From Neisseriaceae bacterium (GTDB taxonomy: Bacteria > Pseudomonadota > Gammaproteobacteria > Burkholderiales > Chromobacteriaceae): a stretch of 64,000 bases of DNA. The stretch spans positions 153,363 through 217,362 of the forward strand of contig JAIYAC010000007.1 in the NCBI GenBank assembly GCA_027489245.1. Direction: 5' to 3'. Under the pieces are notes generated by a model that worked only from the letters and a program-made list of their open reading frames with translations, did no database searches and was not told where the DNA came from. Numbering within the stretch: position 1 is the stretch's first letter; each line of letters opens with the position of its first letter. The position numbers and the translations under genes are program-made. Shown one piece after another: positions 19,036-27,240 of this stretch.

Positions 19036-19586
19036 TGCAGGACGCGCTGGCACAGCGTCTGGCCGAGTTGGGCATAGACACGGCAAGGTTGGCCGCACGC
19101 GGCCTGCAGCCCTACGCCGAGGCCGACGCCGCCAGCCTGGTGCTGGCCGAGGTCAATGCTGCCGGGCGCGAGTTCCACCTGCTGCCCGGCGCCGCGGCGG
19201 CGTGGCAGGCCATGCGCGATGCGGCCGCAGCAGACGGCGTAACGCTGTTTCTGGTGTCGGCGTTTCGCAGCGTGGCGCGGCAGCACGAGATCGTGGCCGC
19301 CAAGCTGGCGCGCGGCCAGTGCCTGGACACCATCCTGGCGGTCAGCGCGGCGCCCGGCTACAGCGAACACCATACCGGCCGTGCCATCGATATCGGTACC
19401 CCCGGCTCGCCGGTACTGGAAGAAGACTTTGAAACCACCCCCGCTTTTGCCTGGCTGCAGCAGCACGCAGCCAGCTTTGGCTTTGTCATGAGCTTTGGCC
19501 GTGATAACGCCAGTGGCTATCTGTATGAGCCCTGGCACTGGTGCTGGCAGTGTGCCGCACCTTCATTAAAAGGACCCACCGCATGA
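19035..19586 (+). CDS. M15-family D-alanyl-D-alanine carboxypeptidase (VanY-like)
   Basis: 183 residues. The zinc-peptidase M15B pattern is clear: SAFRSVARQ, the zinc-binding SEHHTGRAIDIG (His and Asp ligands) and EPWHW (third ligand His and catalytic Glu). These enzymes trim the terminal D-Ala of peptidoglycan peptides. No signal peptide is visible, which is odd for a wall enzyme; a leaderless form, an upstream start or a non-classical route are options. Translation overlaps ubiE (1 nt) and the following lipoprotein (ATGA), so the genes are tightly coupled. Confidence 0.85.
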   Translation: MQDALAQRLAELGIDTARLAARGLQPYAEADAASLVLAEVNAAGREFHLLPGAAAAWQAMRDAAAADGVTLFLVSAFRSVARQHEIVAAKLARGQCLDTILAVSAAPGYSEHHTGRAIDIGTPGSPVLEEDFETTPAFAWLQQHAASFGFVMSFGRDNASGYLYEPWHWCWQCAAPSLKGPTA

Positions 19587-20257
19587 AAAACCTTTCCAAA
19601 TCCGGCATCGTTACCCTGATTTCTGCCGCCCTGCTGGCCACCGGCTGCGCCTCGGTAGACCTGGACCAGTACACCAACACCCAGAAGGGTGCTGTGCTGG
19701 GCACCATCGGTGGTGCTGTACTGGGGGCTGCCGTGGCAGGTAAGGGCAACCGTAACAAAGGCGCGGTCATCGGCGCCATCGGCGGCGGCCTGGCCGGTGC
19801 CGGCGTCGGCGCTTATATGGACAAACAGGCGCAAGACTTCGAAAAACAGCTGGCGCCGCAGATCCAGTCTGGCGCTATCGAGCTGAGAAAAAACGCCGAC
19901 CACAGCCTGACCGTGACCATGACCTCGGCCACCGCGTTTGATACCAACTCCGCCAGCCTGAAGCAGGCCTTCCTGCCGACGCTGTCCACTATCGGTAGCA
20001 TCGTGAAGCGTTATGGCAAGACCACACTGGATATCGAAGGCCACACCGACGCCAGCGGTAACGACAAGATCAACCAGCCACTGTCCGAACAGCGCGCTGC
20101 CGCCGTGCAAAGCCAGCTGGACAGCCTGGGCGTACAGCCAGAGCGCATGACCGCGGCCGGCTACGGCGCCAGCCGCCCGCGTGGTGACAACAAGACCGAA
20201 GCCGGCAAGCAGCTGAACCGCCGCGTGGAAATCCAGATCGTACCGGTGGTGCAGTAA
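19583..20257 (+). CDS. OmpA-family outer-membrane lipoprotein
   Basis: 224 residues from ATG 19583 (AAAAGGA Shine-Dalgarno). The lipoprotein signal has lipobox ATGC (Cys22). A glycine-zipper region follows (KGAVLGTIGGAVLGAAVAGKG ... GAIGGGLAGAGVGAYMD), probably a membrane-inserted hairpin. The C-terminal OmpA domain has DIEGHTDASGNDKINQPLSEQRA and NRRVEI, which bind diaminopimelate in peptidoglycan. It resembles YiaD. It presumably links the outer membrane to the wall, next to a wall peptidase. Confidence 0.9.
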   Translation: MKNLSKSGIVTLISAALLATGCASVDLDQYTNTQKGAVLGTIGGAVLGAAVAGKGNRNKGAVIGAIGGGLAGAGVGAYMDKQAQDFEKQLAPQIQSGAIELRKNADHSLTVTMTSATAFDTNSASLKQAFLPTLSTIGSIVKRYGKTTLDIEGHTDASGNDKINQPLSEQRAAAVQSQLDSLGVQPERMTAAGYGASRPRGDNKTEAGKQLNRRVEIQIVPVVQ

Positions 20258-20260
20258 GGC

Positions 20261-20587
20261 ATGAACGCCTGGCTGATGCTGGCGGCGGCGATTGCGGCGG
20301 AAATCGCCGCGACGTCGTCGCTGAAGTTGGCCGCAGGCTTCACCCGCCCGCTGCCCTCGCTGGTGGTGGTGGCGGGCTACGTGCTGGCGTTCTGGCTGCT
20401 GTCGCAAGTGGTGCAGCGGCTGGACCTGGGCGTGGTGTACGCCATCTGGTGCGGCGTGGGCATGGCGGTTGTCGCTGCCGTGGGGGTGTTTTACTACGGC
20501 GAAAGTATGCCGCCGCTGAAGCTGGCCGGCATTGTGGCCATCATCATTGGCACCGTTTTATTGAGTCTGGCCAGCAAGGGGCACTGA
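20261..20587 (+). CDS. Small multidrug resistance (SMR/EmrE-type) transporter
   Basis: 108 residues and four TM helices, the SMR family size. Drug:proton antiport depends on a membrane-embedded Glu, present here as AAAIAAEIAATSSLKLAAGF (Glu in TM1). TM3 has the dimer-type GVVYAIWCGVGMAVVAAVGVFYYGE, and TM4 IVAIIIGTVLLSL. It may instead export quaternary amines or guanidinium, as SMR proteins often do. It is embedded in the ubi gene run with a 3-nt upstream gap, with no obvious functional link. Confidence 0.93.
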   Translation: MNAWLMLAAAIAAEIAATSSLKLAAGFTRPLPSLVVVAGYVLAFWLLSQVVQRLDLGVVYAIWCGVGMAVVAAVGVFYYGESMPPLKLAGIVAIIIGTVLLSLASKGH

Positions 20588-20588
20588 C

Positions 20589-21170
20589 ATGGGTTTGCGT
20601 ATTGCAGCGTTTAATCATGTGCTGAACCAGCACCCGGCGGTACGTGCCGAGCTGGCGCAGCACGCCGGGCGGCGTATCGGCATCAGCCTGCCACCATTCG
20701 ACCTGGCAGGCGTCGTGACGGGCGATGGCTGGCTGGCCGCCTGCGAGGGCGAGCCTGAAGCACGCCTGCGCCTGAAGCACGGCGTGGCGCTGGCACAGCT
20801 ATCCGGCCGCGAGCCGGATATGGGCGACATCGTGCTGGAAGGCGATACCGAGCTGGCCGCCAGCGTTGGCCGCATCGTGCGCCAGCTGCAGTGGGACGCC
20901 ACCGAAGACCTGTCGCGCGTGGTAGGCGACGTGGCGGCGCACCGTGTGCAGGGCTGGGTGCGCGGCCTGTTCGGCATCAAGGGTGAAATCGGTGGCCGCC
21001 TGCTGGAAACCTGGGTGGAGCACCTGCGTGAAGAAGCGCCGCTGCTGGCCAAAAAAACCGACGTGGCCGATTTTGTCAGCGCGGTAGATATCCTGCGCGA
21101 AGACGCTGACCGCCTGCAAAAACGCCTGGCGCTGCTGGAAGCGCGTGCGGCCAACCTTCGCCAACCATAA
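20589..21170 (+). CDS. ubiJ: Ubiquinone biosynthesis accessory factor UbiJ
   Basis: 193 residues. An N-terminal SCP2-like lipid-binding domain ([22 protein letters not shown]...) and a C-terminal coiled coil (~165-190, [19 protein letters not shown]) match UbiJ. UbiJ binds ubiquinone intermediates and helps organise the soluble Ubi complex with UbiK. The order ubiE...ubiJ-ubiB is the proteobacterial standard. The 3' end contains a copy of the 10-bp repeat (21146-21155). Confidence 0.9.
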   Translation: MGLRIAAFNHVLNQHPAVRAELAQHAGRRIGISLPPFDLAGVVTGDGWLAACEGEPEARLRLKHGVALAQLSGREPDMGDIVLEGDTELAASVGRIVRQLQWDATEDLSRVVGDVAAHRVQGWVRGLFGIKGEIGGRLLETWVEHLREEAPLLAKKTDVADFVSAVDILREDADRLQKRLALLEARAANLRQP

Positions 21171-21184
21171 CAATAAAGCCCATC

Positions 21185-22711
21185 ATGCGTATTGCGCGTC
21201 TGTTCAAGATTGTTTCCGTGTTTTACCGCTTTGGCCTGGACGACTTCCTGGCCGGCCGCCCCAAAGTGGGGCTGCTTGCCAAGCTGTTCCGCCTGCTGCC
21301 CTTGCCGCGCGACACCGCTGCGCCGCTGCCGCAGCGCGTGCGCCTGGCGCTGGAGCACCTGGGGCCGATCTTCATCAAGTTTGGCCAGGTGCTGTCTACC
21401 CGCCGCGACCTGTTGCCACCCGATTACGCCGACGAGCTGGCGTACCTGCAAGACCGCGTGCCGCCGTTTGACAGTGCCATTGCGCGCGGGGTGATCGAGC
21501 GCAGTTTTAGCCAGCCGCTGGCCGACATCTATGCCGAATTCGACAACGTGCCGGTGGCCAGCGCCTCGGTCGCGCAGGTACACCGCGCGCGCTTGCATGG
21601 TGTCAACGGCCAGCCGGGCAAAGACGTGGCGGTAAAAGTATTGCGCCCCGGTATCTTGCCGGTGATCGAGCAGGACCTGGCGCTGATGGCAGTGCTGGCC
21701 GGGCTGGTGGAGCGCTTTTTGCCCGACGGCAAACGCCTGAAACCGCGCGAAGTGGTGGCCGAATTCGACCGCCACCTGCACGACGAGCTGGACCTGATGC
21801 ACGAGGCAGGCAACGCCAGCCAGCTGCACCGCAACTTTATCGGTAGCGACATGCTGCTGGTGCCCGAGGTGTACTACGACTACACCCGGCGCGAGGTAAT
21901 GACCATGCAGTGGATGGACGGCATCCCGGTGGGGCAGATAGACCGCCTGCGCGCAGCCGGGGTGGACCTGAAACAGCTCAGCCGCTTTGGCGTGGAAATC
22001 TTCTTTACCCAGGTGTTCCGCCACGGCTTTTTTCACGCCGACATGCACCCGGGCAACATCCTGGTGGCGGCCGATGGCCGTTATATTGCGCTGGATTTCG
22101 GCATTGTCGGCAGCCTCACCGACACGGACAAACACTACCTGGCGGTGAACTTCCTGGCCTTCTTCAACCGCGACTACCACCGCGTGGCCACTGCGCATAT
22201 CGAGTCCGGCTGGGTGCCGAAAGATACCCGCGCCGAGGAGCTGGAAGCCGCCATCCGCACCGTGTGCGAGCCCATCTTCAACAAACCGCTGTCGCAGATC
22301 AGCTTTGGCATGGTGCTGCTGCGCCTGTTCGAAACCAGCCGCCGCTTTAATGTGGAAATCCAGCCGCAGCTGGTGCTACTGCAGAAAACCCTGCTGAACA
22401 TCGAGGGCCTGGGCCGCCAGCTGGACCCGGAGCTGGACCTGTGGGATACCGCCAAGCCCTTCCTGACCAAGTGGATGAACGAGCAGATCGGCTGGCGCGG
22501 CCTGCTGCGTACGCTCAAGCACGAAGCCCCGCAATGGGCGACCACGCTGCCAGCTATCCCGCGCAAGCTCAGCGAGGCGCTGTCTGGCCAGGCGACCGAG
22601 CTGGTGGTGCAGGGCTATATCCAGCTGATGCGTGAACAGAAAACGCAGAATTTCTTGCTGAAGCTCATTGCACTGCTGCTGTTGGTCTTGCTGCTGCAGC
22701 GCTACGTCTAG
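21185..22711 (+). CDS. ubiB: Ubiquinone biosynthesis protein UbiB (ABC1/ADCK kinase-like)
   Basis: 508 residues. It is an atypical protein kinase-like ATPase needed for ubiquinone production. Family signatures are the KxGQ region [16 protein letters not shown], the Ala-rich P-loop replacement [23 protein letters not shown] (lysine), [13 protein letters not shown] (catalytic loop) and LDFGIVGSL (DFG-like). The C-terminus has a TM helix ([15 protein letters not shown]). A strong terminator follows, ending the queA-ubiE-ubiJ-ubiB run. Confidence 0.97.
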   Translation: MRIARLFKIVSVFYRFGLDDFLAGRPKVGLLAKLFRLLPLPRDTAAPLPQRVRLALEHLGPIFIKFGQVLSTRRDLLPPDYADELAYLQDRVPPFDSAIARGVIERSFSQPLADIYAEFDNVPVASASVAQVHRARLHGVNGQPGKDVAVKVLRPGILPVIEQDLALMAVLAGLVERFLPDGKRLKPREVVAEFDRHLHDELDLMHEAGNASQLHRNFIGSDMLLVPEVYYDYTRREVMTMQWMDGIPVGQIDRLRAAGVDLKQLSRFGVEIFFTQVFRHGFFHADMHPGNILVAADGRYIALDFGIVGSLTDTDKHYLAVNFLAFFNRDYHRVATAHIESGWVPKDTRAEELEAAIRTVCEPIFNKPLSQISFGMVLLRLFETSRRFNVEIQPQLVLLQKTLLNIEGLGRQLDPELDLWDTAKPFLTKWMNEQIGWRGLLRTLKHEAPQWATTLPAIPRKLSEALSGQATELVVQGYIQLMREQKTQNFLLKLIALLLLVLLLQRYV

Positions 22712-22726
22712 CCGCGTGTTACCGGT

Positions 22727-22766
22727 AAAAGCCACAAGGCCGCCCACGGGCGGCCTTGTGGCTTTT
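22727..22766 (+). terminator. ubiB terminator
   Basis: A perfect 18-bp stem (AAAAGCCACAAGGCCGCC and its complement) with a 3-4 nt loop, flanked by A- and T-runs, so it is likely bidirectional. Confidence 0.93.
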
Positions 22767-22776
22767 GTGCGCCAGG

Positions 22777-22786
22777 GTTGGCCGCA
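22777..22786 (+). repeat. 10-bp repeat GTTGGCCGCA (intergenic copy)
   Basis: An exact copy 10 nt after the ubiB terminator, within a weak GTGCG...CGCAC stem. Confidence 0.85.
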
Positions 22787-22853
22787 CACTTGCTAAGTGC
22801 CATACAATATATAAAAATATAAAACGTAATACACTTAACCATCAGGAGCCAGC

Positions 22854-23207
22854 ATGCAGCACGACTATCAAGACCTTACCGCCACCTTGTCTACCAAACT
22901 GGCCGACCTGCGCCGCGAGATACCCGACACCATGAAAGGCTTCGGTCAGATGAGCCGTGCCGCGCTGGCCGACAGTGCGCTGACCACCAAGCATAAGGAG
23001 CTGATTGCCATGGGTATCGGCATTGCTGCCCGCTGCCAGGGCTGCCTCGGTTTTCACGCCAAGGCGCTGGTGGAGCTGGGCTGTAGTCGTGCCGAATTCA
23101 TGGAGATGCTGCAAGTCGCGGTGTATATGGGTGGTGGGCCATCGCTGATGACCGCCGCCGAGGCGCTGCTGGCGTACGAGACATTTGGCGGCGAGTTGGC
23201 CGCATAA
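22854..23207 (+). CDS. AhpD-like carboxymuconolactone decarboxylase-family protein
   Basis: 117 residues. The AhpD-type core has the redox motif CQGCLGFH (Cys61, Cys64, His68), the signature of the alkylhydroperoxidase/CMD superfamily. The YurZ/AhpD-type single-domain members are thought to be thiol oxidoreductases; a hydroperoxide role is inferred, not shown. It has a strong AGGAG ribosome site and an A/T-rich upstream stretch (22800-22840) that probably holds the promoter. Its last codons (TTG GCC GCA, stop) are a copy of the 10-bp repeat, so the repeat defines the C-terminus. Confidence 0.85.
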   Translation: MQHDYQDLTATLSTKLADLRREIPDTMKGFGQMSRAALADSALTTKHKELIAMGIGIAARCQGCLGFHAKALVELGCSRAEFMEMLQVAVYMGGGPSLMTAAEALLAYETFGGELAA

Positions 23208-23224
23208 GTACTACCCGATGACGC

Positions 23225-23252
23225 AACAAGGGCGGCCATGGCCGCCCTTGTT
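23225..23252 (+). terminator. Bidirectional terminator between AhpD-like gene and glpM
   Basis: A palindromic stem AACAAGGGCGGCC/GGCCGCCCTTGTT with little loop, followed by TGTTTGT. It is shared by convergent genes. Confidence 0.75.
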
Positions 23253-23272
23253 GTTTGTGCCATCCTGCTCGG

Positions 23273-23617
23273 CTAGCCGTGCCAGTGCTGCCAGCCCCAC
23301 AGTAGCACACCGGCGGCCAGTAGCCAGCACAGGGTGGCCAGCAGCAGGGTAGCCGCGAGCGGCAGGCGCACACTCAGCAGATACACGGCCAGCAGGTAGA
23401 GGGCGTAGGGCAGCAGGGCGCACAGCCCGAACAAGGCAGTTTGCTGCAGGTTGGCCGCACTGCGGCTGCGGCCAACGACGTAGTGCGCAATCAGGGCAAA
23501 GGTGGGAAACAGCGGCACCAGCCCGGCCACAAAGAAATAGCGGCTGCCGGAAAGCCACTGGATCAGCAGCACCGCCAGCGCGCCCAGCAGGCACTTGCCC
23601 AGCAGGGCGATATCCAT
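23273..23617 (-). CDS. glpM: GlpM-family membrane protein
   Basis: 114 residues from ATG 23617. It has four predicted TM helices and the family's most conserved block, FVAGLVPLFPTFALIAHYVVG. GlpM was linked to glycerol metabolism and alginate in Pseudomonas, but its biochemical role is unknown. It overlaps the stop of the Mth938-like gene upstream by 1 nt, so the two are probably translated together. The coding region carries an inverted pair of the 10-bp repeat (23450-23476). Confidence 0.85.
   Translation of the reverse strand: MDIALLGKCLLGALAVLLIQWLSGSRYFFVAGLVPLFPTFALIAHYVVGRSRSAANLQQTALFGLCALLPYALYLLAVYLLSVRLPLAATLLLATLCWLLAAGVLLWGWQHWHG
23450..23476 (+). repeat. Inverted pair of the 10-bp repeat
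   Basis: GTTGGCCGCA (23450-23459) and its complement TGCGGCCAAC (23467-23476), separated by 7 bp, form a perfect 10-bp stem inside glpM. Confidence 0.9.
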
Positions 23618-23985
23618 CAGCTGCCCAGCAAGGCGGCCACGACTTTGCGGTCTTCTGCCAGCAGGATGTTGTAGGTGCGGCAGGCGGCGCTGTTGTCCAT
23701 GACCTCCACGCCGATACCGGCGTTGGTCAGCGCGGCGCTCAGGCGCGGGTGCGGGAAGCGCAGCGTGGGGCCGCTGCCAAAAATCACCAGCTCCGGCTGC
23801 AGCGCCAGCAGCTGGGTAAAGTGCGCTTCTTCCAGCGCCGCAAAGTTGGCCGGCGCCCACGCTGTAATGCTGTCGGCGCTTACCACCAGGCTGCCTTCGT
23901 GGCGTTCACGGTTGATCTCGACATAGCCCGCGCCGTGCGCGGTAAACAGGTTGGCACCTGCAGTTTTGGCTTCGTGCAGCTTCAT
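23617..23985 (-). CDS. Mth938-like domain protein (DUF498)
   Basis: 122 residues from ATG 23985; longer starts run over the promoter. It matches the Mth938/NDUFAF3 family: an ITAWAPANFAALEEAHFTQLLAL segment, the FGSGPTLRFPHPRLSAAL core and the C-terminal MDNSAACRTYNILLAEDRKVVAALL. The eukaryotic relative NDUFAF3 helps assemble respiratory complex I; the bacterial function is not established. It is co-transcribed with glpM and divergent from alaA. Confidence 0.86.
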   Translation of the reverse strand: MKLHEAKTAGANLFTAHGAGYVEINRERHEGSLVVSADSITAWAPANFAALEEAHFTQLLALQPELVIFGSGPTLRFPHPRLSAALTNAGIGVEVMDNSAACRTYNILLAEDRKVVAALLGS

Positions 23986-24036
23986 GATGAAATCCTGTTG
24001 GCTGGTGTAGTGCAGTGCACCACGGTTTGGGATAGG

Positions 24037-24042
24037 ATTATA
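24037..24042 (-). promoter_or_regulatory. -10 box of the Mth938-like/glpM promoter
   Basis: TATAAT on the minus strand (GGGGTATAATCC), 51 nt upstream of the ATG at 23985. Confidence 0.5.
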
Positions 24043-24156
24043 CCCCGCCTGGCCAGAATGCCAGGGCCGGATAAGCCCGCCGCTTGCGGCACAGAACAGG
24101 ACATAGTCGCCGCCCGCCACGCCGGGCAGCACGCCAAACAGACGGTATCGCCCCCC

Positions 24157-25386
24157 ATGCAGCCCATCCAGAAATCACAGAAACTTGCCAACGTCTGCTA
24201 CGACATTCGCGGCCCGGTGCTCGAACACGCCAAGCGCATGGAAGAAGAAGGCCACCGCATCATCAAGCTGAATATCGGCAACCCGGCACCTTTCGGTTTC
24301 TTTGCCCCGGACGAGATCATCGAAGACGTCATCGTCAACCTGCAAAACGCCTCCGGCTACTGTGATTCCAAAGGCCTGTTTGCCGCGCGCAAGGCCATCA
24401 TGCATTACGCGCAGCAAAAGCACCTGCCCCAGGTGGGCATGGAAGACATCTACATCGGTAACGGCGTGTCCGAGCTGATCGTGATGGCCATGCAAGCGCT
24501 GCTGGACAACGGCGATGAAGTGCTGGTGCCGGCGCCGGACTACCCGCTGTGGACCGCCGCCGTCAGCCTGGCCGGTGGCCAGCCGGTGCACTACCTGTGT
24601 GACGAGAACGACGGCTGGATGCCGTCCATTGCCGACATCCGCGCCAAGATCACCCCGCGTACCAAGGCACTGGTCATCATCAACCCGAACAACCCCACCG
24701 GCGCACTGTACCCCGACCACGTGCTGCAACAGCTGGTAGACGTGGCGCGTGAATTCGGCCTGCTGCTGTACGCCGACGAAATCTACGACAAGGTGCTGTA
24801 CGACGGCGCCACCCACACCTCCATCGCCTCGCTGGCGCCGGACCTGATGGTGTGTACCTTCAACGGCCTGTCCAAAAATTACCGTGCCTGCGGCTACCGC
24901 GCCGGCTGGATGATTTTGTCCGGCGACAAGCGCCGCGCCAAAGACTACATCGAAGGCCTGAACATGCTGGCCTCGATGCGCCTGTGCGCCAACGTGCCGG
25001 CGCAGTACGCCATCCAGACGGCGCTGGGCGGCTACCAGAGCATCGACGACCTGGTGGCACCGGGCGGTCGCCTGGCGCGCCAGCGCGACCTGGCCTACAA
25101 GCTGCTCACCGACATACCGGGCGTGAGCTGCGTGAAGCCGCAAGGCGCGCTGTACCTGTTCCCGCGGCTGGACCCGGCGGTTTACCCTATCGAAGACGAC
25201 CAGCAGTTCATTCTGGAGCTGCTGCAGCAAGAGCGCGTGCTGCTGGTGCAGGGTAGCGGGTTCAACTGGATTGCGCCGGATCACTTCCGCGTGGTATTCC
25301 TACCTAATAGCGACGATCTGACCGAAGCCATCGGCCGCATCGCCCGCTTCCTGGAAAACTACCGCAAACGCCACGGTACCGCATGA
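24157..25386 (+). CDS. alaA: Glutamate-pyruvate aminotransferase AlaA
   Basis: 409 residues. A PLP-dependent class I/II aminotransferase that makes alanine from pyruvate and glutamate. Start MQPIQKSQKLANVCYDIRGPVLEHAKRMEEEG fits YfbQ/AlaA (block longer than quoted motifs); no good Shine-Dalgarno precedes it. Motifs are KLNIGNPAPFGF, YPLWTAAVS, INPNNPTGALY, ADEIYDKVLYD and the PLP lysine in NGLSKNYRACGYRAGW (Lys240). It lies upstream of hom, the usual betaproteobacterial order alaA-hom-thrC. Confidence 0.95.
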   Translation: MQPIQKSQKLANVCYDIRGPVLEHAKRMEEEGHRIIKLNIGNPAPFGFFAPDEIIEDVIVNLQNASGYCDSKGLFAARKAIMHYAQQKHLPQVGMEDIYIGNGVSELIVMAMQALLDNGDEVLVPAPDYPLWTAAVSLAGGQPVHYLCDENDGWMPSIADIRAKITPRTKALVIINPNNPTGALYPDHVLQQLVDVAREFGLLLYADEIYDKVLYDGATHTSIASLAPDLMVCTFNGLSKNYRACGYRAGWMILSGDKRRAKDYIEGLNMLASMRLCANVPAQYAIQTALGGYQSIDDLVAPGGRLARQRDLAYKLLTDIPGVSCVKPQGALYLFPRLDPAVYPIEDDQQFILELLQQERVLLVQGSGFNWIAPDHFRVVFLPNSDDLTEAIGRIARFLENYRKRHGTA

Positions 25387-25457
25387 ACACACTGGCCCGC
25401 GCCGCATTGCAGCACCGCCTGCCCAAGCGACAGGCGCGGGTAGCTCATGAATAAAGC

Positions 25458-25479
25458 AAAGGGGCGTGCGCGCCCCTTT
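25458..25479 (+). terminator. Hairpin between alaA and hom
   Basis: AAAGGGGCG and CGCCCCTTT form a 9-bp stem with loop TGCG. The following sequence is G-rich rather than T-rich, so termination is uncertain. Confidence 0.5.
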
Positions 25480-25487
25480 GTGCTGTC

Positions 25488-25512
25488 TGCGGCCAAGCCA
25501 TAGTTGGCCGCA
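25488..25512 (+). repeat. Inverted pair of the 10-bp repeat (alaA-hom)
   Basis: TGCGGCCAA (25488-25496) and TTGGCCGCA (25504-25512) form a perfect 9-bp stem with a 7-nt loop in the alaA-hom intergenic region. The right half is an exact GTTGGCCGCA (25503-25512). Confidence 0.85.
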
Positions 25513-25612
25513 GCGCAGAAATAAAAAGCTGGAAACACACCAGCAGCTGCCACCGGCAGCAGGCCGACGTGCCAGGGAAATTTGAAAACCGAAACAGCAG
25601 GAGTATTCAACA

Positions 25613-26923
25613 ATGAAGCCGATCAATATTGGCCTGATGGGGGTGGGAACAGTCGGTGGCGGTGTCGCCACCGTATTGAAGCGTAACGCGGAAGAAATCA
25701 GCCGCCGTGCCGGCCGCGACATCCGCCTGACCATTGCGTCCCGCCGTAATGTAGAGCAAGCCCGTGAACTGGTGGGCGCCGACGTGACCGTGGTGGCCGA
25801 TGCGTTTGCCGTGGTAAACCACCCCGATGTGGACATCGTGGTCGAGCTGATCGGTGGCGACACCGTGGCCAAAGAGCTGGTGCTGCAGGCTATTGCCAAC
25901 GGCAAACACGTGGTTACTGCCAACAAAAAGCTGCTGGCGGTACACGGCAACGAGATTTTTGCCCGCGCGCAGGAAAAAGGCGTGATGGTGGCGTTTGAAG
26001 CGGCTGTCGCCGGCGGCATCCCCATCATCAAGGCGCTGCGCGAAGGCCTGTCGGCCAACCGTATCGAATGGCTGGCCGGCATCATTAACGGCACCTCCAA
26101 CTTCATCCTCAGCGAAATGCGCGAGAAGGGTGCCGACTTTGCCGACGTGCTGAAAGAAGCGCAGGCACTGGGCTACGCCGAAGCCGACCCCACCTTTGAT
26201 GTGGAAGGCCACGACGCCGGCCACAAACTCACCATCATGGCCGCCATTGCCTTTGGTATCCCGATGCACTTCGACCAGTGTTATCTGGAAGGCATCAGCC
26301 AGCTGGCCGGCAAGGATATCCAGTACGCCGAAGAGCTGGGCTACCGCGTGAAGCTGCTGGGCCTGACCCGCCGCACCGAACAGGGCGTCGAGCTGCGCGT
26401 GCACCCCACGCTGATCCCCGAGCAGCAGCTGATTGCCAACGTGAACGGCGTGATGAACGCAGTACTGGTACGTGGCGACGCCATCGGCCAGGCACTGTTC
26501 AACGGCCCGGGCGCTGGCGCGCTGCCGACCGCGTCGGCCGTGGTAGCCGATATTGTCGACGTGGCTCGCCTGCTCACCTCCGACCCGGAACACCGCGTGC
26601 CGCACCTGGCTTTCCAGCCAGACCAGCTGAAAGACCTGCCTATCCTGCCGATGGGCGAGGTAGTCAGCAGCTACTACCTGCGCATCCAGGCGATCGACCG
26701 CGCCGGCGTGATGGCCGACATCACCCGCCTGCTGGCCGAGAACGGCATTTCCATCGAAGCGCTGATCCAGAAAGGCTCCGCTGCCGATGGCTCGGCCGAG
26801 ATCGTGATCCTCACGCACCGCGTGCTGGAAAAAGCGGCCAACGCGGCCATTGCCGCCATCGAGGCACTGGACAGCGTGGCAGGCAAGGTCGTGCGCCTGC
26901 GCATGGAAGAGCTCAATGGCTAA
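25613..26923 (+). CDS. hom: Homoserine dehydrogenase
   Basis: 436 residues. It reduces aspartate semialdehyde to homoserine, the branch point to threonine and methionine. It has the NAD(P)-binding GLMGVGTVGGGVATVL, the TANKKLLAVHG segment, the catalytic domain with FEAAVAGGIPIIKALREGL, INGTSNFIL and DVEGHDAGHK, and a C-terminal ACT domain (~350-430) for allosteric control, usually by threonine. An AGGAG ribosome site precedes the ATG. It is followed by a lipoprotein gene (8-nt overlap) and thrC. Confidence 0.98.
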   Translation: MKPINIGLMGVGTVGGGVATVLKRNAEEISRRAGRDIRLTIASRRNVEQARELVGADVTVVADAFAVVNHPDVDIVVELIGGDTVAKELVLQAIANGKHVVTANKKLLAVHGNEIFARAQEKGVMVAFEAAVAGGIPIIKALREGLSANRIEWLAGIINGTSNFILSEMREKGADFADVLKEAQALGYAEADPTFDVEGHDAGHKLTIMAAIAFGIPMHFDQCYLEGISQLAGKDIQYAEELGYRVKLLGLTRRTEQGVELRVHPTLIPEQQLIANVNGVMNAVLVRGDAIGQALFNGPGAGALPTASAVVADIVDVARLLTSDPEHRVPHLAFQPDQLKDLPILPMGEVVSSYYLRIQAIDRAGVMADITRLLAENGISIEALIQKGSAADGSAEIVILTHRVLEKAANAAIAAIEALDSVAGKVVRLRMEELNG

Positions 26924-27239
26924 GCGCCTGCTTATCCTGTTGGCTGCCAGCAGCTTGCTGGCAGGCTGCGCCACGCTGGCCCCGCGCCAGCTGGCGCAGG
27001 ATCGCATGAATGATGCCTGCAAAAGCAAGATCGCCAGCACGCCGCTGCTGCCTTTGCTGAGCTCGCAAAGCAAGATCAACGGCTATTGCAGCTGTGCCAG
27101 CGACAAGCTGGTGTCCGGCCTGAGCAACAGCGAGCTGCTGGAAGTGTCGGCCAAAGGCAAAGACATTCTGGCCGAGCCTGCCTGGCAGGGCCGTTTGCTC
27201 AATGTGGGCCTGCAATGCCTGAACACACTGGTTCGATAA
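26916..27239 (+). CDS. Small Cys-containing lipoprotein between hom and thrC
   Basis: 107 residues from ATG 26916, overlapping the hom stop by 8 nt; thrC begins 2 nt after it. The signal peptide has lipobox LAGC (Cys18). The mature part contains four further cysteines, including CSC in a YCSCAS motif, suggesting disulfides in the periplasm. I do not recognise a family. Its tight placement inside the threonine operon is translation-coupled, yet a periplasmic lipoprotein has no obvious role in threonine synthesis. Confidence 0.75.
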   Translation: MAKRLLILLAASSLLAGCATLAPRQLAQDRMNDACKSKIASTPLLPLLSSQSKINGYCSCASDKLVSGLSNSELLEVSAKGKDILAEPAWQGRLLNVGLQCLNTLVR

Positions 27240-27240
27240 C

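Noticed and set aside
20615..22198. 527-codon minus-strand frame opposite ubiJ/ubiB
   Set aside because: A shadow of two recognised genes.
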